Under the pieces are notes generated by a model. It did not search any database. It was not told where the DNA came from and saw only the letters and a program-made list of their open reading frames with translations. A stretch of 64,000 nt of DNA from Nepenthes gracilis. Its lineage: Eukaryota; Streptophyta; Magnoliopsida; Caryophyllales; Nepenthaceae. Location of the stretch: contig BSYO01000014.1 in the NCBI GenBank assembly GCA_033239525.1, positions 2,431,351 to 2,495,350 on the forward strand, read 5' to 3'. Of this stretch, positions 10,431 to 21,556 are shown in pieces; the first letter of the stretch is position 1, and each line of letters starts with the position of its first letter. Both the position numbers and the translations under genes were made by a program.

Positions 10431-11028
10431 CTTGGGCCAGGCCCTATAGTAGGCCCACAATCCAGCTGCAACCTAACAAATTTTTGACAAAGTAAAATGT
10501 CCCACATTGCTCAAGTAAGAGGAGTATATCTGTGGATTACACTATAAATTCAGGCATCCTCAAGTTCGGAAGGACAAGCTCCAAGTGGCTCGGCACTCAC
10601 AGGAAAGGGGCTTTCCCTTCAACCAGAAGTTGCCCTCATTCTAGGAGGCCTACCCTCTATTAAGGAGTCAGCCTCCATCAGGGAGCCAGGAGCCCTCCGT
10701 CTCGGAGCCAAGAGTTATCCGTATCGAAAGCCAAGAGTCATTCGTCTCAAAAGCCCTCTGTCCTAGAGTCATGAGCCCTTTGTTACGGACCCAGGAGCCC
10801 TCCATTGTGGGTCCCTTCATCATGGAGTCAGGAACACTCCGTCCTGGAGCCAGGAGCCGTTCGTCCCAGGAGCCTTCCATTCCGGAGTAAGGAGCACTCC
10901 GTCTCGGAGCCACGAGCCCTCTGTCTCAGAGCAAAGAGCCATCTATCACGAAGTCAGGAGCCCATTGTCCAAGTATCAACCCTCCGCTCAGGTAACTAGG
11001 ATGTTGACCCACAAGTGCAATTGAGTCC
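10431..11028. repeat. Spacer and GGAGCC-rich 24-bp minisatellite (copy B)
   Basis: 10431-10665 is the unique spacer that matches 490-755, including 'tcccacattgctcaagtaag' followed by a TATA-like tract. 10670-10985 is the degenerate minisatellite with about 24-bp period, homologous to 760-1030. There are no genuine genes. Confidence 0.75.
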
Positions 11029-11850
11029 TTTTTCTCTAAGCTGCTCATCTATCGGGCGCATCTCTAAGCTGCCCATGCGAATGCACTTCTAAGTTGTCCT
11101 CTACCAGGCGCATCTCTAAATTGCCCCCATGCGAGTGCACTTCTAAGCGGTCCCGATGAGGACGCGCTTTTAAGCCGTCCTTCTACCGGGTACATCTTTA
11201 AACCATCCCTATGTGGGCAAATTTCTAAGCCACCCCTATGCGGGCACATCTCTAAGTCTCCTTAATGCGGTTGCATCTTTAAGCCGCTCCTCTACTTGGC
11301 GAACCTCTAAGACGCCCTTTCGAGGGAACACCTCTAAAACGCCCCTCTATCAGGTACACCTCTAGGCCGTCCTTACACAGGTGCACCTCTAAGACGTATG
11401 TTTATGAGTGCTCCTCCAAGCCGCCCCTTTATCGGGGGCATCTCTAAACCGCCCATCTACGAGGTGATTTCTAAACCGTCCCTATGCCGGTGTTCCCCTA
11501 AGCCGTCCCTCAATTGGGTGTACCTCTAAGCCGCTTTTCTACGGGCGCACCTCTAAGCCTTTCTTCTGTGGGCGCACCTCTAATCCTTTCCTTTGTGGGT
11601 GCACCTCTAAGCAGCCTCTCTGTGGATACTTCTCTAAGCCGCCCCTCTATCGAGCACATTTCTCAACTGCACCACTGCTAGGCATATCTCTAAACCGCCC
11701 TTATGTGGGCTCTCCTCTAAGCCGTCTCTCTGCGGGTGCTCTTCTAAACCGCTCGTTTATTAGGCGCATCTCTAAACCGCCCCTATGTGGGCGCTCTTCT
11801 AAACCATCCCTTTGTAGGGTGCTCATCTAAGCCGTCCATCAATTGACACA
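11029..11850. repeat. 28-bp minisatellite (copy B)
   Basis: About 29 monomers of 27-29 bp are of the same family as 1040-2285 (CTCTAAGCCGCCCCT..CGGGCG). It is shorter than copy A by some 400 bp, close to one 355-bp higher-order block. Copy number has therefore changed since the two elements diverged. Position between antisense ORF and TRIM-like element is conserved. Confidence 0.85.
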
Positions 11851-12108
11851 TTCAAGTGCTCCACTACCGCCACATGCATCTATGCATTCTTCGTATCCTG
11901 TTAGTATCTTTCTATTTTTTAAAAAAGATTTCTAACTTAAGTGTCGGAAGATATATGATGAGAGTTATTTCTCCTATCTTATGACCTCTTATTTATAGTT
12001 TGTGGTGTGCAGGTTTCAGGCTAACAATGACGGAGACCAGTCCTACTCAAATTGGACCCACAGTGGAAGAATGAAAGGCTCCTTAGTCCGTACCACAACT
12101 TGGGAACT
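11851..12108. other. Internal retroelement spacer (copy B)
   Basis: Unique DNA homologous to 2286-2549. Nothing codes here. It ends at the target duplication of the nested TRIM-like element. Confidence 0.6.
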
Positions 12109-12529
12109 AAGGATGCATCAAATCCCATATCGGGGAGCTAGCATTGAGTGGGTTGGCTTATAAGTTTGAGGGGTTATCCTTCTTACTAGGCAGGTTTTTT
12201 GGAATATATTCTCCCATTAGACTTGTGCTCGAAACAATTGGTGCTTTCATTTAGATCCCTTGCCAAGAGAATATTACCCGTGGAGGGTTCTAGCAGGCGG
12301 AGGGGCTGATCGGAAAAGTGAAGTGAAGTATCGAGTGTACGTCGAGTGAAGTGCTGCAAAGTGTAACCTCCAAAATTGACGGTCACTTAAAGGGGTTGCA
12401 ACGTTGCGAGTCCTACATCGGGAAGTCAGTCTTGAATGCGTTGGGTTATAAGTTTGAGCGGCTCTCTCTCTTATCAAATCATTAGTTTGGGACGGGCTCT
12501 CCCCTTAGGTTTGTGCTCGTAACAAAGGA
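12109..12529 (+). mobile_element. TRIM-like miniature LTR retrotransposon with perfect TSD (copy B)
   Basis: The left LTR is 12114-12235 (TGCATC..GAAACA) and the right LTR is 12405-12524 (TGCGAG..GTAACA), each about 121 bp. The PBS-like TTGGTGCTTTCATTTAGA starts at about 12238. The polypurine tract AAAGGGG lies at about 12389-12395. A perfect 5-bp target duplication AAGGA flanks it (12109-12113 and 12525-12529). With no coding region and a length of 411 bp, this fits a TRIM. The same insertion site is shared with the copy at 2555, so it inserted before the host element was duplicated. Confidence 0.78.
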
Positions 12530-12820
12530 CTTAGAAAATACCCAAGCAGCATCGATTTGAGGTACTAAGAGATCGATGTATATTCCACAAACACAGATTG
12601 ACAATGATTTCTTCAATTGGTGGGCTTTCAAGAACACGAATCAGACAATGATATTTGATGAATAAGGGGTTTACAGTGGTGAAAAACCCCTTAGGACGAT
12701 AGGACTCAGGATCACTGAAATGAAGTGGCCACTCGGATGATGACGATGATGACAATTTCATGACTCAGATGGACATGGCTACTTGAGAAAACGATAAAAC
12801 AGATGTGAGCCAACTCGGTG
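12530..12820 (-). mobile_element. Leader/internal region downstream of minus-strand LTR (copy B)
   Basis: Minus-strand region just 3' of the PBS at about 12838. A 76-codon frame (12761-12531) begins with a Ser run from the (ATC)n tract and shows no domain I recognise. It is homologous to 2974-3267, where the same frame is not kept, so coding is doubtful. Confidence 0.4.
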
Positions 12821-13140
12821 GATCTGATTCTAATATCATGTTAGCGTATAATTCACCGATTTACAAGAGTAAAAAATAGGATTTCATTGTGTATAATGAA
12901 TTGAACATATAATAACACTGTTAGATATTTATAAAGACCATATAAAGGGCAACAAAATAAAGAGAATATGACAGAAAGTTTCTTAGCTAAGTAAGAAAGT
13001 AATTCTGTGGAATATTTACATCAATAACATAACATGCTAGTGGACATTACATTAACAATAATAATGGGATATATGCCTTTCGAGCTTTCGTGTAGATGTC
13101 TTGTTGGATGGATGCTCTACTGATTGACGACAGGTGGGCA
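12821..13140 (-). mobile_element. LTR (about 300 bp) plus PBS, minus orientation (copy B)
   Basis: Homologous to 3268-3588. On the minus strand the LTR runs from 13140 (TGCCCACCTG) to 12839 (GCTAACA). It is followed by a mutated primer-binding site, TGATATTAGAATC, where copy A has TGGTATCAGAATC. A TATA-like element (TTTATAAATATC) lies about 90 bp before the LTR end. No matching LTR is visible at the left end of the insertion near 6427. Confidence 0.55.
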
Positions 13141-13605
13141 CCATTGCTATGAAATTTGAGTGGCAATCTGAGAAGAGATGAAGCTTGACATGGTTGATCA
13201 CGATATCTTAGTCTTCGTTCTAACTCTTGCTATGAGATGATTCGAAACTTTCTAAATTCAGATCATCAAATTGCATTTTCGATGAGTTTCTATAATGAAG
13301 CCCGAGGTAGACATGTCTAACACGGGTTGAATTTAGATAAAAATTTATAACCTTTTAGTCGAGTTTGGCCAAATTTATCGGGACTAATAACCATAATCTT
13401 GTCTTTCTATAATTAAAATTGACATAGTTTGAGCCGGTTAATGGATATTTTTTATTTTAAAAAATTTTATTTGAGATTTTATTTATTTACATGAAAAAAT
13501 TTCTAAAAGTTATGCAATATTTCAAAAAAAAAAAGATATTTAGATTAAAAATTACCTAAATGTTATAAACTAAAAATATTTAAATAAAACTTATCAATTA
13601 TACCA
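13141..13605. other. Unique AT-rich spacer between element copy B and the array
   Basis: 465 bp absent from other units, with no ORF, RNA gene or repeat that I recognise. The resumption of array homology is at about 13606 ('aatataatttattaagaaac'). The remainder of the unit spacer expected here is missing, so the insertion was accompanied or followed by deletion. Confidence 0.5.
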
Positions 13606-14081
13606 AATATAATTTATTAAGAAACCTTGCAAACTGGATTTTTATCTGAAATAAAAAAAAATTTAAAAAAATCATAATCCAAAAATAGTCAAATCAGTCA
13701 TTTTTGACCGTCACCTAGCCTTGATAAATAATTATTCAAACATTATATTTTGATCATTTTTATCTATAACACTCGTATATATCTTAACTATATTTTGTAA
13801 AATTTTAAATTAATCGAATCAAATCAATTAATTTAATTCATGCTCCTGTGTTAGTAAGCTTGGCCAAACCCTATGTAATAAATCTTATATGCAATGATTA
13901 TGCAATAGGTAATTTCTTATGTATAATAGCAGAATTCGAACTCACAATCATAAACATAATAACAAAATGTAAATTGGCTATTGGGGCATCATATAGAGTC
14001 AAACTAATTTAATCGATCATAGTGATCAAACATCAAAGGATATTATTACTAAACATAAGTATAATGACTTATTCAGTTGTT

Positions 14082-14475
14082 TTAAATAAATTTTTTGGTG
14101 GCCTCATCATATATAGCGCTGCCTTGAAGAAAAATATTATGTGCCTGCGACTTAAACTTGTCAAATTTGCCAAGAATGTACGACAATGCACGATTACGAG
14201 ATATCCAGCCTCTACGACCTTTTTCTTTGCCAAAAGGGATCAGTTAGTTTTGTATTCTCAAAGATTGCACGAGTGATCTTTAAGCCACATGCTTGAGTTG
14301 TGTTATCGATACTGATCTCCCAAAAATTTATAATAGCCGAGTCTTGGTTGCGGTGGCGGTGGTAGGCCGTACCATGTATCATTAGGAGTTGGTTTCTCAA
14401 ACGTTCTTCTTGTCCGACAACCAAAAGAGCATTACAAATAACAATAGAAATCAACACCTTCATAATTGAAGCCAT
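14082..14475 (-). pseudogene. Secreted prolamin-like protein gene, copy 2 (frameshifted)
   Basis: Start and signal peptide are intact (MASIMKVLISIVICNALLVV). One base is missing at TTTCTC-AAACG just after residue 25, shifting the frame. An extra base in GATACTGATCTC restores it, with loss of the first cysteine. The frame breaks again at CTTTGCC (about 14223), so the third cysteine reads Trp. It ends in the same KKFI as copy 1. Copies 1 and 2 share Ile4 and the FI ending, which links the two units on either side of the insertion. Either a pseudogene or a gene with consensus errors. Confidence 0.65.
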
Positions 14476-17400
14476 CTCCTTATTCTATGATCCAAAGTTT
14501 CAAATTTGAATACGTAAAGCATATGATATGGTTTAATGGAGTTGGTGTGAAATGCTACATTATATAGTGCGAAACAATGAGATGCGTTTTATTTCGGTAA
14601 AACTATCATTTATAGCTATATTAATTAAGTGATAAACTCTTATTTATTAGTGTATTAATTGAGGCAATAAAGAAAATAGGTGGTTTAGTTACGTTATAAT
14701 ACTATTTGAGAATAATTATTTCAAGTTATCTATGACAAGAAAAAAGTTAATTAAATTCTACAAAAGACAAACGTTATTTATAAGATAATTTTAAATCAAA
14801 AAGATTTTTAAACGATATAAAATCATGTTAATTTGTCCGCTAAAAGTATTAGATGCTTATATCAGAATAAAAATACAAATCATATACTGCACTAAAATAC
14901 ACGATATAATCACCGTTCACATTTAACTTGACAAAACCGTACATATAATGCCAAAGAGTGTAAATTCTATAAGCATTTAAACACAGAAGACACTATAAGG
15001 TAAATAGAAGAGAAAAAAAAAGAGAAAAGGAACATCAAATTGAGATACGATTTTAATTTTATATTTCGATGATTTGAATATGTTACCTTAGTTTTGATTC
15101 TAGTAGGTATTATTTGTATAAAGGACATTCGATAAAATTATTTGTAACCAAATATTCTTAGTGGATATTGCTAGGAGATTGACCTTTAGTTTTTCATTGG
15201 TTAAGAATGATTTTAAATGTTAAATATTATTATATATATTTTGTATTTTTGTTCCTTATATTTGCACGGAAGATTAGTTGTCAATGATTGATGGGAATTT
15301 AGGCTTAGTTTTGCTACACCGTCTGTTCTTGTTCCAAATCGCAATACAAGGGACTAAAAAAACACAACTTATCTTTGTGTTATTAAAAAAATATTTTATC
15401 TTTAGAATTCATGATAACTACGTTAAACTTAAATTCCACTAAAAGGTGGGTTGAAAGCATTTAAAAGTGCTAATCGGATGGTGCCGCACGTTGCACGGAC
15501 GGCCCAACACTTTAGTCTATATCGTAGCAGTTAGTTGACTTGTGGCACGAATAGTGCCATACCCGACACGATCACTTTGTTTTTTAAAAAAATTTAACTG
15601 TTATTTGACAATTGTAGACAACCAACGGGAAATGGTCAAACCGTTGTCAACTTTCAAAAAAATTAATTCAATAAAAGAACTGTAAATAGCCCGTCTCCCC
15701 TCTTCTTCTACCAACATATCCCAACTCTACATTTCTGTACTCTCTCACTCTTATCCATCAAATGATAGTATGATATTAATATAACTATATTATTTTTATT
15801 AATTTTTATCTATAATTTATATATTAATATTATCATGTTATAACTTAATTATTAATTTTGGAATATAGTTTTGGTGGTGAAGGGATATAATTTTTTTAGT
15901 TTTTGTACTCTCTACCTTTTTGTTAGTTTTTTTATAATATTTTCATACCGGTTATGCTATACATATATATTGATAGTGATTTTAAAATATCAAAATCATA
16001 ACTTGCCCTGGATTCTACTACAACTGCATCTAATTTAGGAAGTCTCCAAAAAAGATTTTAATAGTATATAACAGGTTATTGAAATTAAATTAGTTAACGG
16101 TTAAACAGCCTGTTTGTAAAAAATAGATAAAATATTATAATTTTAAAAATTGTAAAGATATTGGATACTTAAAGTAATATGTAAAAAATATAAGAGAGAA
16201 TAATTATTTTTAACCTAATTGAACTAATATTTTTAGAAAGTGTAGAGTTAGAATTATTTTAATATGATCAGTGGTTAAATTAGAAAGAATTGACAGAATA
16301 TGTAATTCACTTGAAAGCCATTTTTTTATGGTGAAAGATTACACGTTTAAGAGTTAAGTACAGAAATGCTTGTAATTCGGGTATGTAAAAATTTTCAAAT
16401 ATACTCTTAAAGATGAAGCTAATCGTCTTTTTATAGTTAAATGAGAACTAATTTCATATTTAATATCAAACAAAATCTAATATTTTTTACGTAGTGATAT
16501 ATAGTTATTATATAACAAGTTATCTTATATTTGTATTATCATATATTAAAATTTTTTAAATTAGAAACTATAAATAATAATTATTAATTTTAAAATTTTA
16601 AGCATTCACATATTGTTTTCATAAATTCTAATGCAATTAATTTTATTATAAATTCACATAAAATATCTACTAAGATTTTTATTACTTTTGACAATATTTT
16701 AAATAATAATTATACTAATTTTATTCCATTATAATTTTTTAATTTTAAATAATAAATTATTCCATATAAAATATAAATATTATATTATTAATCTTTATAT
16801 TAAGGATATTTATTTCTTCTTGTGTGAAAAAATAAAGAATGTTATTCAATATATTAGATTATATTCTTTTTAAAAGTAACAGTTTAAGATGTTATACCAA
16901 TTGAACAAATTTTGCTATAAGAAAGCATTTTATCATGTTATAGCTTGAAAAGGTGGGTAAAAATACTTCTTACAATAGTTTAATTTTTTTCCCTTTTTTC
17001 CAATGAAGAATTCATTCCCCTATGTTTCTAAGCTTGGCCATATCCCATGTAATTAATCTCATATGAATAATTATATTAATAGGTAACTCCAAATATGTAA
17101 TAGGAGAATTCAAAGTCATAATCATAAACATAATAAGAAATATAATTTATAAAGAAACCTTTGCAAACTTGATTTTTATCTAAAATAAAAAAATTTTTAA
17201 AAAAATCATAATCCAAAAATAGTCGAATCAGTCATTTTTAATCGTGACCTTGCCTTGATAAATAATTATTCGAGCATTACATTTTGATCATTTTTATCTA
17301 TAACACTCATATATATCTTGACTATATTTTGTAAAATTTTAAATTAATCGAATCAAATCAATTAATTTAATCCATGCTCCTATGTCCGTAAGCTTGGCCA

Positions 17401-17615
17401 AACCCTGTGTAATAAATCTCATATGTAATGATTATGCAATAGGTAATTTCATATGTATAATAGTAGAATTCAAACTCACAATCATAAACATAATAACGAT
17501 ATGTAAATCGGCTATCGGGGCATCATATAGAGTAAAACTAATTTAATCGATCATAGTGATTAAACATCAAATGCTATTATTACTAAATATAAGTATAATG
17601 GCTTATTCAGTTGTT

Positions 17616-18009
17616 TTAGATAGATTTTTTGGTGGCCTCATCATATATAGCGCTGCCTTGAAGAAAAATATTATGTGCTGCGACTTAAACTTGTCAAATT
17701 TGCCGAGAATGTACGACAATGCACGATTACGTAGATATCCAAACCTCTACGACCTTTTTCTTTGCCAAAAGGGATCAGTTAGTTTTGTATTCGAAAGATT
17801 GCACGAGTGATCTTTAAGCCACATGCTTGAGTTGTGTTATCGATCTGATCTCCCAAAAATTTATAATAGCCGAGTCTTGGTTGCGGTGGCAGGGGTAGGC
17901 CGTACCATGTATCATTAGGAGTTGGTTTCTCGAAACGTTCTTCTTGTCCGACAGCCAAAAGAGCATTACAAATAACAACAAAAATCAACACCTTCATAAC
18001 TGAAGCCAT
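17616..18009 (-). pseudogene. Secreted prolamin-like protein gene, copy 3 (frameshifted)
   Basis: Reads normally from Met through signal peptide, Pro-rich linker and second cysteine. The first cysteine is replaced by Gln where the sequence has GATCTGATCTC in place of GATACAGTCTC. The frame is lost at TTCGAAAG (about 17791) and terminates shortly after RAIFRIQN. The C-terminal half is present out of frame, with another break at CTTTGCC (about 17760). The defects fall at the same sites as in other copies. Confidence 0.65.
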
Positions 18010-19009
18010 CTCCTTATTCTATGATCCAAAGTTTCAAATTTGAATAGGTAAAGGATATGATATGGTTTAATGGAGTTGGTGTGAAATGCTACATTATATA
18101 GTGCGAAACAGTGAGATGTGTTTTATTTCGGTTAAACTATTATTTATAGCTATATTAATTAAGTAATAAACTCTTATTTATTAGTGTATTAATTGAGGTA
18201 ATAAAGAAAATAGGTGGTTTAGTTACATTATAATACCATTTGAGAATAGTTATTTCAAGTTATCTATGCCTAGAAAAAAGTTAATTAAATTCTACAAAAG
18301 ACAGACGTTATTTATAAGATAATTTTAAATCAAAAAAATTTTTAAACAATATAAAATCATATTAATTTGTCCGCTAAAAGTATTAGATGCTTATATCAGA
18401 ATAAAAATAAAAATCATAAACTGCATTAAAATACACGATATAATCACCGTTCACATTTAACTTGACAAAACCGTACATATAATGCCAAAGAGTGTAAATT
18501 CTATAAGCATTTAAACACAGAAGACACTATAAGGTAAATAGAAGAGAAAAAAAAAGAGAAGAGGAACATCAAATTGAGATACGATTTTAATTTTATATTT
18601 CGACAGATTTGAATATGTTACCTTAGTTTTGATTCTAGTAGGTATTATTTGTATAAAGGACATTCTGATAAAATTATTTGTAACCAAATATTCTTAGTGG
18701 ATATTGCTAGGAGATTGACCTTTAGTTTTTTCATTGGTTAAGAATGATTTTAAATGTTAAATATTATTATATATTTTGTATTTTTGTTCCTTATATTTGC
18801 ACGGAAGATTAGTTGTCAATGATTGATGGGAATTTAGGCTTAGTTTTGCTACACCGTGCTGTTCTTGTTCCAAATCGCAATACAAGGGACTAAAAAAACA
18901 CAACTTATCTTTGTGTTATTAAAAAAATATTTTATCTTTAGAATTCATGATAACTACGTTAAACTTAAATTCCACTAAAAAGGTGGGTTGAAAGCATTTA
19001 AAAGTGCTA

Positions 19010-19125
19010 ACTGGATGGTGCCGCACGTTGCACGGGACGGCCCAACACTTTAGTCTATATCAGGTAGCAGGTTAGTTGACTTGTGGCACGAATAGTGCCA
19101 TACCTGACACGATCACTTTGTTTTT
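19010..19125. repeat. GC-richer island with hairpin, one per unit (unit 3 example)
   Basis: A GC-richer block of about 110 bp in otherwise AT-rich spacer reads GTGCCGCACGTTGCACGGGA, then a gap, then the perfect stem GGCAC-GAATA-GTGCC. It recurs in each unit just before the plus-strand TATA box (for example about 6012, 15478, 22570, 26124, 29690, 33240, 36793, 40336, 43874, 47402 and 50897). The CACGG/GGCCC composition resembles fragments common in plant LTRs. It may be a relic insertion captured before amplification. Confidence 0.5.
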
Positions 19126-21161
19126 TTAAAAAAATTTAACTGTTATTTGACAATTGTAGACAACCAACGTGGGAAATGGTCAAACCGTTGTCAACTTTCA
19201 AAAAAATTAATTCAATAAAAGAACTGTAAATAGCCCGTCTCCCCTCTTCTTCTACCAACATATCCCAACTCTACATTTCTGTACTCTCTCACTCTTATCC
19301 ATCAAATGATAGTATGATATTAATATAACTATATTATTTTTATTAATTTTTATCTATAATTTATATATTAATATTATCATGTTATAACTTAATCATTAAT
19401 TTTGGAATATAGTTTTGGTGGTGAAGGGATATAATTTTTTAGTTTTTATACTCTCTACATTTTTGTTAGTTTTTTTTATAATATTTTCATACCGGTTATG
19501 CTATACATATATATTGATAGTGATTTTAAAATATCAAAATCATAACTTGCCCTGGATTCTACTACAACTGCATCTAATTTAGGAAGTCTCCAAAAAAGAT
19601 TTTAATAGTATATAACAGGTTATTGAAATTATATTAGTTAACGGTTAAACAGCCTGTTTGTAAAAAATAGATAAAATATTATAATTTTAAAAATTGTAAA
19701 GATATTGGATACTTAAAGTAATATGTAAAAAATATAAGAGAGAATAATTATTTTTAACCTAATTGAACTAATATTTTTAGAAAGTGTAGAGTTAAAATTA
19801 TTTTAATATGATCAGTGGTTAAATTAGAAAGAATTGACAGAATTTGTAATTCACTTGAAAGCCATTTTTTTATGGTGAAAGATTACACGTTTAAGAGTTA
19901 AGTACAGAAATGCTTGTAATTCGGGTATGTAAAAATTTTCAAATATACTCTTAAAGATGAAGCTAATCGTCTTTTTATAGTTAAATGAGAACTAATTTCA
20001 TATTTAATATCAAACAAAATCTAATATTTTTTACGTAGTGATATATAGTTATTATATAACAAGTTATCTTATATTTGTATTATCATATATTAAAATTTTT
20101 AAATTAGAAACTATAAATAATAATTATTAATTTTAAAATTTTAAGCATTCACATATTGTTTTCATAAATTCTAATGCAATTAATTTTATTATAAATTCAC
20201 ATAAAATATCTACTAAGATTTTTATTACTTTTGACAATATTTTAAATAATAATTATACTAATTTTATTCCATTATAATTTTTTAATTTTAAATAATAAAT
20301 TATTCCATATAAAATATAAGTATTATATTATTAATCTTTATATTAAGGATATTTATTTCTTCTTGTGTGAAAAATAAAGAATGTTATTCAATATATTAGA
20401 TTATATTCTTTTTAAAAGTAACAGTTTAAGATGTTATACCAATTGAACAAATTTTGCTATAAGAAAGCATTTTATCATGTTATAGCTTGAAAAGCTGGGT
20501 TAAAATACTTCTTACAATAGTTTAATTTTTTTCCCTTTTTTCCAATGAAGAATTCATTCCCCTATGTTTCTAAGCTTGGCCATATCCCATGTAATTAATC
20601 TCATATGAATAATTATATTAATAGGTAACTCCAGATATGTAATAGGAGAATTCAAAGTCATAATCATAAGCATAATAAGAAATATAATTTATTAAGAAAC
20701 CTTTGCAAACTTGATTTTTATCTAAAGTAAAAAATTTTTTTAAAAAAATCATAATCCAAAAATAGTCGAATCAGTCATTTTTAATCGTGACCTTGCCTTG
20801 ATAAGTAATTATTCGAGCATTATATTTTGATCATTTTTTTTATCTATAACACTCATATATATCTTGACTATATTTTGTAAAATTTTTAATTAATCGAATC
20901 AAATCAATTAATTTAATCCATGCTCCTATGTCCGTAAGCTTGGCCAAATCCTGTGTAATAAATCTCCTATGTAATGATTATGCAATAGGTAATTTCATAT
21001 GTATAATAGTAGAATTCAAACTCACAATCATAAACATAATAACGATATGTAAATCGGCTATCGGGGCATCATATAGAGTCAAACTAATTTAATCGATCAT
21101 AGTGATTAAACATCAAATGCTATTATTACTAAATATAAGTATAATGGCTTATTCAGTTGTT

Positions 21162-21556
21162 TTAGATAGATTTTTTGGTGGCCTCATCATATATAGCGCT
21201 GCCTTGAAGAAAAATATTATGTGCCTGCGACTTAAACTTGTCAAATTTGCCGAGAATGTACGACAATGCCCGATTACGAGAGATATCCAGCCTCTCGACC
21301 TTTTTGTCTTTTGCAAAAGGGATCAGCTAGTTTTGTATTCTCAAAGATTGCACGAGTGATCTTTAAGCCACATGCTTGAGTTGTGTTATCGATACATCTC
21401 CCAAAAATTTATAATAGCCGAGTCTTGGTTGCGGTGGCGGTGGTAGGCCGTACCATGTATCATTAGGAGTTGGTTTCTCGAACGTTCTTCTTGTCCGACA
21501 GCCAAAAGAGCATTACAAATAACAACAAAAATCAACACCTTCATAACCGAAGCCAT
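21162..21556 (-). pseudogene. Secreted prolamin-like protein gene, copy 4 (frameshifted)
   Basis: Signal peptide intact, then a one-base loss at CTCGAACG (about 21479-21483) just after the GQEER residues. Further length changes occur at GATACATCTC, TTCTCAAAG, TTTTGTCTTTTGC and ACGAGAGAT. The intervening sequence is otherwise nearly identical to intact copy 6. No frame longer than 60 codons survives on this strand. Confidence 0.6.
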
